From assembly GCA_018397055.1 (NCBI GenBank), contig JAGTQS010000033.1, positions 1-17,089 on the forward strand: a stretch of DNA of 17,089 nt, given 5' to 3'. The notes beneath the pieces were generated by a model. The model was not told the origin of the DNA. It searched no databases and worked only from the letters and a program-made list of their open reading frames with translations. Below are positions 1 to 5,696 of this stretch, piece after piece. A program made the position numbers and the translations under genes. How positions within the stretch are numbered: position 1 is the stretch's first letter; each line of letters opens with the position of its first letter. The stretch is from Candidatus Bathyarchaeota archaeon. GTDB lineage: Archaea > Thermoproteota > Bathyarchaeia > Bathyarchaeales > DTEX01.

Positions 1-378
1 TTAAATCATATCGATCTCGTAGGCTTCCGTATTACAAAGCAGGTGTGGATTCGAGCTTCTTGCAACAAGGTGCTTTTGGCAAGGCACGTTCTTAGAGGAA
101 ACAACGTTAACCTAAAAAAAGATGAGAGTCCGCAGGAATTTTTAAGAACGAAGTTTAATAGTGATCTCAGAGTTGAGTCTTTTCTCATTATGCCGTCTTT
201 CAACGACTATTTAGGTGGTCAAGCTGTAAACGTTTCATCCCTTTATAGGAAGAAGAAGTTTGAGGGGTTCATTGGTCCTGTTCTCCGTTCTGAAAGTGTG
301 AATCTTGAAGACGCAGAAACATATCTTTTAGACGGGACCTTCCTAGGGTCAATTAAGCATCTTAGGAAACTAAGTTAA
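1..378 (+). CDS. 3' part of an unrecognised protein (partial at window edge)
   Basis: The frame is open from base 1 to a TAA stop at 376-378, so the gene almost certainly starts outside the window. A GTG at 43 is the first possible start inside, but the codons before it (ending G-F-R-I-T-K-Q) read as ordinary coding sequence. The visible 125 residues are basic and soluble-looking, with a Lys-rich patch (RKKKFEGF) and no obvious membrane helix, zinc motif or nucleotide-binding motif. I do not recognise the family. It lies 45 bases upstream of the SWIM-domain gene on the same strand, so the two may be co-transcribed. Coding is well supported; function is unknown. Confidence 0.6.
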   Translation, partial: LNHIDLVGFRITKQVWIRASCNKVLLARHVLRGNNVNLKKDESPQEFLRTKFNSDLRVESFLIMPSFNDYLGGQAVNVSSLYRKKKFEGFIGPVLRSESVNLEDAETYLLDGTFLGSIKHLRKLS

Positions 379-423
379 AATAGCGACATTGCTTTATGAG
401 CAGATGGAGAAAAGGAATTACAG

Positions 424-837
424 ATGGAAAATAGTAAAACAGAAATTCAAACTCTTCAAGAAATTTGCCTTTTCGCTAAGGTCAATGGATCGTTAACTGA
501 GAATCATTTTTCAGTGCTGAAAACCATCTTTGGTCAGCGTTTTTGCAATGCATGGGAAGCTATTGAAGATTCAAGGGTTAAGAGATACGTTTTTAAGCCA
601 AGCGACCGCGTGGTTTGGATTGTTGTTGGAAAGAAACGTGATTATCTCATTTTGCCCAACGCTGGTTATTGTTCTTGCGACGATTTCTATTTTGGTGTTA
701 TGGAAGGAAAGGCTTTTCTTTGTTACCACCTTATTGCTCAGAAGCTCGCCGAAGCCTTAGATCGATATGATTTAATAGAGGAAGACGACGAATTATACGA
801 AGTGCTAATGAAGGAGTGGAAGGAAGTAACAACTTAA
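424..837 (+). CDS. Small SWIM zinc-finger protein
   Basis: A 137-residue protein whose second half contains the SWIM zinc-chelating pattern CxC-x14-CxH: Cys83, Cys85, Cys100 and His102, in the contexts YCSCDDF and FLCYHL. The SWIM domain binds zinc and mediates DNA or protein contacts. Stand-alone archaeal versions are predicted nucleic-acid-binding proteins, and the eukaryotic SWS1 family partners Rad51 paralogues. The N-terminal 60 residues look helical and the C-terminus is acidic (EEDDELYE). It starts at ATG 424 and lies upstream of a small membrane protein and RPA on the same strand, which fits a DNA repair or replication role. The partner and precise role are inference. Confidence 0.8.
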   Translation: MENSKTEIQTLQEICLFAKVNGSLTENHFSVLKTIFGQRFCNAWEAIEDSRVKRYVFKPSDRVVWIVVGKKRDYLILPNAGYCSCDDFYFGVMEGKAFLCYHLIAQKLAEALDRYDLIEEDDELYEVLMKEWKEVTT

Positions 838-876
838 ATATCTGCAATCACACATTAATTGAGGGCTGGAAAACAC

Positions 877-1068
877 ATGACAGTCGAGGAATACTTCAGC
901 ACAATCATCTGGATTTTGATGGGACTAACGTTCATCGCGATTTCGCTTATATTCCTGTACATGATCTACGGTGAAAAAGAGGAAACATCCCAGACAGAAA
1001 GCCCAGCAAAAGCCGTAAATGTTTCAAGCAGACTATTCCAAATTGCAACCTTAATCAAACGTTTTTGA
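877..1068 (+). CDS. Small single-helix membrane protein, unknown function
   Basis: A 63-residue protein from ATG 877. An in-frame TTG at 859 would add six residues (MRAGKH) but is less likely. One strongly hydrophobic helix spans about residues 9-32 (IIWILMGL to FLYMIYG). A charged EKEE patch and a short basic tail ending KRF follow, consistent with N-out/C-in topology by the positive-inside rule. No family is recognised. It sits 39 bases after the SWIM gene and 121 bases before RPA on the same strand. Reality rests on the clear helix and its position between co-oriented genes; the short length keeps confidence moderate. Confidence 0.5.
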   Translation: MTVEEYFSTIIWILMGLTFIAISLIFLYMIYGEKEETSQTESPAKAVNVSSRLFQIATLIKRF

Positions 1069-1152
1069 AAAATAGACTTTAAGGTTTAGACCCTAGAATA
1101 AAGTGCATATCCTGAATTTTTCCCAAACAAACAACTTACGTCGATAGGTCTC

Positions 1153-1170
1153 TTTAGATAATTTTTAATT
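1153..1170 (+). promoter_or_regulatory. Probable TATA region of the RPA gene
   Basis: An AT-only stretch including ATTTTTAATT is centred about 26 bases before ATG 1190. In archaea that spacing places transcription initiation at or next to the start codon, so the RPA message would be leaderless. It also suggests RPA has its own promoter separate from the two small genes upstream. Confidence 0.45.
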
Positions 1171-1189
1171 CTTTTTCGTTGATTTCAAG

Positions 1190-2377
1190 ATGATTGATGT
1201 GGCACAGATGACCGTGGAGGATCTCATTCAGAAAGTTCTTGAATCCCGCCCTGATTTAACAAGGGCCAAAATAGATGAAATGATCAGGGGAAAAATTGAG
1301 GAAGCTAAAGGTTTTTTAACATTTGAAAGCGCTACTCGAGCTGTCGCAACGGACCTAGGGATTGAACCAACTGGCATTTCGTTTAAGCAGAGGACGTCAA
1401 TTAAGGATTTGATTTCTGGACTTGGGGATGTTACAATATTGGCCCGAGTCGTTTTCGTCGGTCCTCTTCAAAAATTTACTAACCCAGATGGCAGAGATGG
1501 GAGGATGAGGCACCTCGTTGTTGCGGACAAAACTGGAGAACTGAGGGTTGTCCTTTGGGACAGCAATGCAGACACTGCTGATCCACCTAATATGCTTGGT
1601 CGCCTTGCACAGTTTTCACATGGATATGTGCGTTCAGGTTTAAGTAATAAACTTGAACTGAACATTGGCTCAAAAGGAAGCCTTAAGATCATATTAAACG
1701 ACCTGCATGAAACTGAAATTCCGCCTTTGACGTTTTTTCACAAAAAAATCAACGAGATATCAAAACAAACAAAAACGGTTAACGTTATCGGCGCCGTTGC
1801 TGAAATCTCTGGTGTTTCAACCTTTAGCCGAGAGGATGGTGGTTCAGGAACATTTCAAAAAATTGAGGTAGAGGATGAAACAGGCTCGGTCTCCGTTATT
1901 TTTTGGAACACCAAGGTTCAGGAATTAGCAGATGCCAAGGTTGGAAGTCTAATTCAGGTTTTTGGAGCAAAGGTGAAAGAAGCATTCAGCGGAGGCGTTG
2001 AGCTCCACGTGGATTCGTCAACTAACGTCTCTGTTTTGAATTTTTTGCCTTTCGGATACGAAGGATTCTCGATAAAGCCTGTAAAAATAAGTGATGTTAA
2101 GCCTAGCTTGAAAGTTACGGTTGAGGGAAAAGTGGCATCTCAACCCTTGTTTCGAGATGTAACAACCTCTAAAAACGAGAACATCAGGTTGGCGTCTTTT
2201 GAGTTGGAGGACGAAACGGAAAAAATAACTGTGTTTTTGTGGAGGGACTGCGCCGCCTTGGCTGAGGGTCTTTCGGTGAATAAAAAAATAAGGCTTAGAC
2301 GGGTCTATGTGGATTATGGTTCGTTTGGAAGACTCATTTTATCTTCAAGTTCAGGGACACGTCTAGACCAGGTCTAA
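1190..2377 (+). CDS. Replication protein A-like ssDNA-binding protein, three OB folds
   Basis: A 395-residue protein with three consecutive OB-fold nucleic-acid-binding domains at about residues 72-168, 188-282 and 298-388. Each carries the recurring strand signature Asp-x-Thr-Gly/Glu...hydrophobic-Trp: DKTGELRVVLWD (113-124), EDETGSVSVIFWN (228-240) and EDETEKITVFLW (340-351). This repeat is typical of archaeal RPA/RFA1, which coats single-stranded DNA in replication, recombination and repair. The first 60 residues are helical (MTVEDLIQKVLESRP...), as in many archaeal RPAs. No C-terminal zinc finger is present, so this resembles the simpler multi-OB forms. The start at ATG 1190 fits the TATA position. 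The gene is convergent with Alba, 47 bases apart. Confidence 0.9.
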   Translation: MIDVAQMTVEDLIQKVLESRPDLTRAKIDEMIRGKIEEAKGFLTFESATRAVATDLGIEPTGISFKQRTSIKDLISGLGDVTILARVVFVGPLQKFTNPDGRDGRMRHLVVADKTGELRVVLWDSNADTADPPNMLGRLAQFSHGYVRSGLSNKLELNIGSKGSLKIILNDLHETEIPPLTFFHKKINEISKQTKTVNVIGAVAEISGVSTFSREDGGSGTFQKIEVEDETGSVSVIFWNTKVQELADAKVGSLIQVFGAKVKEAFSGGVELHVDSSTNVSVLNFLPFGYEGFSIKPVKISDVKPSLKVTVEGKVASQPLFRDVTTSKNENIRLASFELEDETEKITVFLWRDCAALAEGLSVNKKIRLRRVYVDYGSFGRLILSSSSGTRLDQV

Positions 2378-2424
2378 TCTTCTTGTCTGCATCAAAAACC
2401 TTGTAGAATTGGTCTAAACCTTGT

Positions 2425-2817
2425 TTACTTTCTCGTTAGTACTATTTCCATTGTTGAAACATTGGATTTCGGTCTGTCTGGACTTGAAAGTTCCTGTGTG
2501 CCTATCTCTATTTTTTCGACTACCACGTCTTTCATGAATACTCGTCTCAGAAGTTCCGCTGTGTCTACTGCTCTGCTGATGGCTCTTCCTCTGGCTTTAA
2601 CCACCACTTTCTTAGAGCCAACGTTAAAAGACGTTAGGCAAGCAATAACGTACTTCATCACTGGCTTTTGTCCTATTAGAATGTGGTTTTCTTCAGATTT
2701 TCCCACGGTCTTCGGTTCTGTCTTTTCTTCTGTTTTCAATTCAGGTTTTTCCTCAGTTTTTTCTACGGTTTTCTTTACAATCTTCTTTTCAGGTTTCTTT
2801 GCGGGTTTTTCAGCCAT
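2425..2817 (-). CDS. albA: Alba family chromatin protein with a charged N-terminal tail
   Basis: A 130-residue protein. Residues 45-130 are a clear Alba domain (IGQKPVMKYV, VVVKARGRAISRAVDTAELLR, and a C-terminal STMEIVLTRK), the small dimeric DNA/RNA-binding protein that compacts archaeal chromatin. Two features differ from Sulfolobus Alba. Residues 1-44 form a low-complexity Lys/Glu/Pro/Thr tail with repeated EK(T/P)E units. The Gly-Lys-Lys loop containing Lys16 in Sulfolobus reads Gly49-Gln50-Lys51 here. The start ATG 2817 is preceded by a GGAGG ribosome site with 8-base spacing. The tail is likely disordered; its role is unknown. Confidence 0.92.
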   Translation of the reverse strand: MAEKPAKKPEKKIVKKTVEKTEEKPELKTEEKTEPKTVGKSEENHILIGQKPVMKYVIACLTSFNVGSKKVVVKARGRAISRAVDTAELLRRVFMKDVVVEKIEIGTQELSSPDRPKSNVSTMEIVLTRK

Positions 2818-2825
2818 ATGGTTTT

Positions 2826-2830
2826 CCTCC
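2826..2830 (-). promoter_or_regulatory. Shine-Dalgarno site of alba
   Basis: GGAGG on the minus strand, 8 bases before ATG 2817. It fixes the start of the tailed form of Alba, so the long N-terminal extension is really translated rather than an artefact of choosing an upstream start. Confidence 0.7.
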
Positions 2831-2888
2831 TTTTGAATTAGTTGACATCGTCAGTTTAGGTTTGAATAGCATAATGAGATTCGTTGAC

Positions 2889-2900
2889 ATTTTTATATCT
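2889..2900 (-). promoter_or_regulatory. TATA box of alba
   Basis: AGATATAAAAAT on the minus strand, predicting initiation near 2868 and a leader of roughly 50 bases with a Shine-Dalgarno site. It lies between the DUF2070 stop and the alba start, so alba can be transcribed independently of the upstream gene. Confidence 0.55.
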
Positions 2901-2922
2901 TTCTATGAAGCCTAGATTATTG

Positions 2923-4716
2923 TCATACAAGATAGTAAAGCAGGATTGTTAGGAGAAATCCTACTGCTGGAAAAATCAATGCAGCTATTTTCTTTGCTCT
3001 TTTCGCCCCTTCTTCGACAATCAATGAAAGTTTATCGATTTGCTGTTCGCCGATAACCTTGACACCTTGAACAGTCACGCGCTGCCAAGAAACTTCCGCG
3101 GGTTCAAGGCTTTCAAAAGCCTTTGCTGCTGCTTTTTTAATCTCATCCACAAGCTTTCCATGGCTAACAGCTTCGCCTACCGGGTTGTATCCACGCTTAT
3201 TTAGAACGACAGCGTTGACCATGTGGGTGTCTGTTGTGAAAATTTCTCCGTTGGATATGCCAAGTTCATACAAATTCGTAAGTATTTTTTCTCTTAATCC
3301 GGACACCATGTTGTTTCCGTCGATAGTGACATAAGCAGTCACTTCATTGCTTGTCTTAATCAGAGTCACTGTTATTCCACCAGGTCCAAACCCGTCACTA
3401 ACGGAAAATTCGGATGGAATAACTTTTCCAACTCCAGCTTCGAACCTTGATTTTTTGCTTTTACAAGCAAGCTCAATAGCGGCTTCGGATGCTTTCTTCA
3501 AGGGTTCGATGGCTTTCTCAACTTCAAAAGGGCCTTGGATACTGTTATGTGCGTCGATAGCTATTGCGTAAGAAAGCCCCATATTTCGAGCCTTTGATAG
3601 AACAGCCTCGTACAACTCCAACGGCAGATCCTCCATTGTTTCAGGCGCAAGCGTCAAGGTGACAAAGGCGCAGTCTCCAAAAATCTGACAACCCGCTATT
3701 GCGCCTTCAAGATTAACGGTCACAAACGGCGTTGCCTTTGCGTCAAAAACGTCAAACTTAACGTTTCCGCCAAGCTGCTCAAGGAACTTTTGATTCTGAA
3801 TTTGAGAGGCTAAATCCACCTCGTGACCCGAGATTCCATGTGGGACAGAAACGGTGCACTCCAACTTTTTCTCAAGATAGCTTTGGATTAGGCTGGGGAT
3901 TGCGCTGCTTCCGATGTTTTTGAATGGTCCGGCATGAAGCATCGGAACAACTATTACTGTTTTAAGCTTATCTCGTGTTTTGAATGCCATAAGTGAAACT
4001 TTAATTTCATGTTCTTCGCTGAGATTTTCAAGAATCTCTTCAAAAGGCTTCTCTGCTCCCACAGTCCAGTTTACAAGAAACGCTCTAACCAGTTTAATTG
4101 ATGGTATTCCCAGCGTTCTCATGCCCACGGAATCTTGGTCCGCTAAAAAACCTTGAACACTTGTAAAGGCGGCAATGATGGCTAAGGTAATGTGTATTAG
4201 TGGAACCTGCAGACTTTCGAATCCAAAATAACTAAGTAAAATCAATGTAACAAAAAACATAGGTTGCAAAACAGATGCGATAAGAATCCTTGAAAAACTC
4301 TTAAACGAGAGAACTTTAAAAACAAGAAAACTTAAGGACATAGAAACGTAGAAACCTATTGCCACGATTTTTGACCAGAGAACATTGCTGCCAAGCCAAG
4401 ATGAGATTAAGGTTGCAACGCAAACAAACAAAGTAACGACCAGATTCGAAACCAGAGAAAATGACGTGCATCTCCTCAAATCCAGTATAGGGTCACTTCC
4501 CAAAACAATTCTTCTCACAACATGGTTTGCCAACAAAGATGCAACAAAAAGTAGCCCACCCAAAAATATTCCTAAACCGAACGCTGAACCAGTGGCAGAA
4601 AGTGAAAGTTGCACAACTATGCCTGTTGCAAAACACTGAAAAAACAAGCATGCAACAATTATCCTATAGGAAGGAAAAGAGAAAAGCAGCGAGTAGCGGT
4701 TAACGGCTTTGTCCAT
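2923..4716 (-). CDS. DUF2070-type membrane protein
   Basis: About 597 residues from ATG 4716; an in-frame TTG at 4731 would add five. Numbering here is from the TTG. About six to seven hydrophobic helices lie in residues 20-195, followed by a large soluble domain (about 205-575) and one C-terminal helix (about 581-602). The soluble part has conserved-looking polar motifs: HAGPF (266-270), HGISGHEVDLAS (298-309), AIDAHNS (391-397), TIDGNNM (469-475) and DTHMVN (501-506). The architecture matches the archaeal DUF2070 family as I recall it. The His/Asp-rich motifs suggest a metal-dependent hydrolase-like domain, but this is inference and the function is unknown. Upstream, the next gene (Sm-like) is divergent. 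Confidence 0.75.
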   Translation of the reverse strand: MDKAVNRYSLLFSFPSYRIIVACLFFQCFATGIVVQLSLSATGSAFGLGIFLGGLLFVASLLANHVVRRIVLGSDPILDLRRCTSFSLVSNLVVTLFVCVATLISSWLGSNVLWSKIVAIGFYVSMSLSFLVFKVLSFKSFSRILIASVLQPMFFVTLILLSYFGFESLQVPLIHITLAIIAAFTSVQGFLADQDSVGMRTLGIPSIKLVRAFLVNWTVGAEKPFEEILENLSEEHEIKVSLMAFKTRDKLKTVIVVPMLHAGPFKNIGSSAIPSLIQSYLEKKLECTVSVPHGISGHEVDLASQIQNQKFLEQLGGNVKFDVFDAKATPFVTVNLEGAIAGCQIFGDCAFVTLTLAPETMEDLPLELYEAVLSKARNMGLSYAIAIDAHNSIQGPFEVEKAIEPLKKASEAAIELACKSKKSRFEAGVGKVIPSEFSVSDGFGPGGITVTLIKTSNEVTAYVTIDGNNMVSGLREKILTNLYELGISNGEIFTTDTHMVNAVVLNKRGYNPVGEAVSHGKLVDEIKKAAAKAFESLEPAEVSWQRVTVQGVKVIGEQQIDKLSLIVEEGAKRAKKIAALIFPAVGFLLTILLYYLV

Positions 4717-4926
4717 GTTTCTTCTATGCAAGGCAAAGTCTCCGTGAAACCTAAATCATAGTGACATAAACATATTCAAAAAGGTTAAGGTATTTACACT
4801 ATCCTGCCTATTCCAGAAAATTCACTAAAGAATTTTAATTAGAAAATTGAAAAACCAAGTGGACCAAAAGTCTGAACTATGATGAATGCACCCTAATCTG
4901 GGTATCAAACAGATAGAAAGATTTAT

Positions 4927-4936
4927 CTATTTATTA
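4927..4936 (+). promoter_or_regulatory. Probable TATA box of the Sm-like gene
   Basis: CTATTTATTA is centred about 29 bases before ATG 4960, which predicts a leaderless or near-leaderless message. Confidence 0.45.
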
Positions 4937-4959
4937 TCGCACTTTTCTAATGACGAATA

Positions 4960-5238
4960 ATGTCAAGTAACACGCCTCCGCCCACCGTTTTACAAATACT
5001 TGAACGTCACCTGGGGCGGAAAGTCCACGTTATACTAGACCAATCCTACGGGTACGAAGGCACCCTAATGGCCATATCAAGAGAACCACCAGGCCTATGG
5101 CTCTCAGAAGGAAAAGCAACAGTTCTACGGTCAACAATCGCACAGCCAATACCACAAGTCGTAAGCCGCGAAGACCGAAGCGAAGTATTCATAAACCTCA
5201 GCTCAGTCCTAAGACTAGAAGTCCTCCACGAAGACTAA
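4960..5238 (+). CDS. Sm-like (LSm) RNA-binding protein, divergent
   Basis: A 92-residue protein with an Sm-fold pattern: a short N-terminal helix (VLQILERHLG), the Sm1-like strands GRKVHVILDQSYGYEGTL (about residues 19-36), and a terminal Sm2-like strand pair VFINLSSVLRLEV (about 76-88). Archaeal Sm proteins form rings that bind U-rich RNA. The usual Sm2 consensus (I-R-G-x-N/S-I) is replaced by INLSSV, so RNA-contact residues may differ. The family call rests on the overall strand spacing and the G-x-L-x-x-I/V segment. Its neighbours are divergent DUF2070 and the tRNA gene. Another small beta-barrel protein is possible. Confidence 0.55.
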   Translation: MSSNTPPPTVLQILERHLGRKVHVILDQSYGYEGTLMAISREPPGLWLSEGKATVLRSTIAQPIPQVVSREDRSEVFINLSSVLRLEVLHED

Positions 5239-5468
5239 CTCATTAAAAAAACTTTAAAAAATCCTAACCCACAATTCCACAGAGCCTATATAAAGAAAAA
5301 AATTCTGCGCAACCACGGAAAAGAGCCAAACAGTCAACCACATCTCAAATCATGGAAAAAATGGTCAAAAAAGCTGACCCGACTATATATACCCCCCAAC
5401 AACACGCACATACAACAACATTCGCAAAATGTAACAACAAAACTAACTAACACTGCGAAATCTTAAAA
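5239..5468. other. Gene-free stretch with two TATA-like boxes
   Basis: No plausible coding frame lies in these 230 bases. Two good archaeal TATA-like sequences occur, CTATATAAAG near 5286-5295 and CTATATATACC near 5383-5393, with no protein gene downstream on the plus strand before the antisense tRNA. A short RNA transcript is possible; I could not identify one. Confidence 0.35.
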
Positions 5469-5485
5469 TGGTAGCGGGGGGTCGA

Positions 5486-5514
5486 ATTTCAAGATCCCGG
5501 TTTACAGGATTCTA
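5486..5514 (-). other. tRNA intron 2, T-loop position 59/60 (29 nt)
   Basis: The exon T stem GGTCG/CGACC is followed by a central 4-bp helix TTCA/TGAA and 3-base bulges AAT and ATT. The intron helix AGAATCC/GGGATCT has one mismatch and one G-U pair. Cleavage after the second base of each bulge yields exactly the conserved T loop TTCAAAT. This full bulge-helix-bulge fits the archaeal tRNA-splicing endonuclease and places the intron at a non-canonical site. Confidence 0.82.
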
Positions 5515-5536
5515 TTTGAACGACCGATTTCTGGGT

Positions 5537-5552
5537 TTCTCAGCCTTTGTCT
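5537..5552 (-). other. tRNA intron 1, canonical position 37/38 (16 nt)
   Basis: The flanking sequence forms a bulge-helix-bulge: the exon helix CTGGG/CCCAG, a central 4-bp helix CTCA/TGAG, and 3-base bulges TAA and AAA. Cleavage after the second bulge base on each side gives the 7-base loop CTCATAA. The intron is very short, leaving only a small terminal loop beyond the central helix, so the intron-side helix is absent or minimal. Confidence 0.85.
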
Positions 5553-5601
5553 TATGAGCCCAGCGGGTTAAACCTGGCTACCCCACCCCGCTACGTTGAG
5601 C

Positions 5602-5630
5602 TAGGCTCCTTTTGCTTGTTTAGGAGCCTA
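5602..5630 (-). other. Perfect 9-bp hairpin in the predicted pre-tRNA leader
   Basis: TAGGCTCCT (5602-5610) pairs perfectly with AGGAGCCTA (5622-5630) across an 11-base loop. It ends 9 bases before the mature tRNA 5' end. The upstream TATA-like box at 5651-5660 predicts initiation near 5630, the outer edge of the hairpin, so it would form the very 5' end of the primary transcript. Confidence 0.55.
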
Positions 5631-5650
5631 AATTCGGATAATCAATGCTG

Positions 5651-5660
5651 CATAAATAAT
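5651..5660 (-). promoter_or_regulatory. Probable TATA box of the tRNA gene
   Basis: ATTATTTATG on the minus strand, about 26 bases upstream of the predicted start near 5630 and 37 bases downstream of the GH5 gene's stop. No better TATA candidate lies closer to the tRNA, where the hairpin occupies the usual position. Confidence 0.45.
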
Positions 5661-5696
5661 CTTTTCGGTCTAAACATTTCTTCTTTAAGAGGCTTG

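Larger units (their letters stand above)
5469..5592 (-). tRNA. Initiator tRNA-Met (CAT) with two introns, CCA encoded
   Basis: Read 5592 to 5469. The acceptor stem is AGCGGGG/CCCCGCT with the A1:U72 pair typical of archaeal initiators. The D stem is GGGT/ACCC. The anticodon stem is CTGGG/CCCAG, with the three G-C pairs of initiators, around loop CTCATAA (anticodon CAT at 5554-5556). The T arm is GGTCG-TTCAAAT-CGACC, then discriminator A and encoded CCA. Two insertions must be removed to obtain this cloverleaf: 5537-5552 in the anticodon loop (37/38) and 5486-5514 in the T loop (59/60). The spliced product is 79 nt including CCA. Identity is strongly supported; the second intron is inferred from its geometry. 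Confidence 0.92.

Noticed and set aside
2348..2420. Repeated GGTCTAA and ACCTTGT words after the RPA gene
   Set aside because: The words are only 7 bases long with irregular spacing and no hairpin. There is no support for a terminator or operator.
2462..2836. A 124-residue Phe/Ser-rich frame on the plus strand opposite alba
   Set aside because: It is the antisense image of the Lys/Glu-rich alba tail (AAA/GAA read as TTT/TTC). The minus-strand gene has a family match and a ribosome site.
5305..5385. Possible C/D box small RNA after the TATA box at 5286
   Set aside because: CTGA-like D box matches occur, but no adequate C box with correct spacing was found on either strand.
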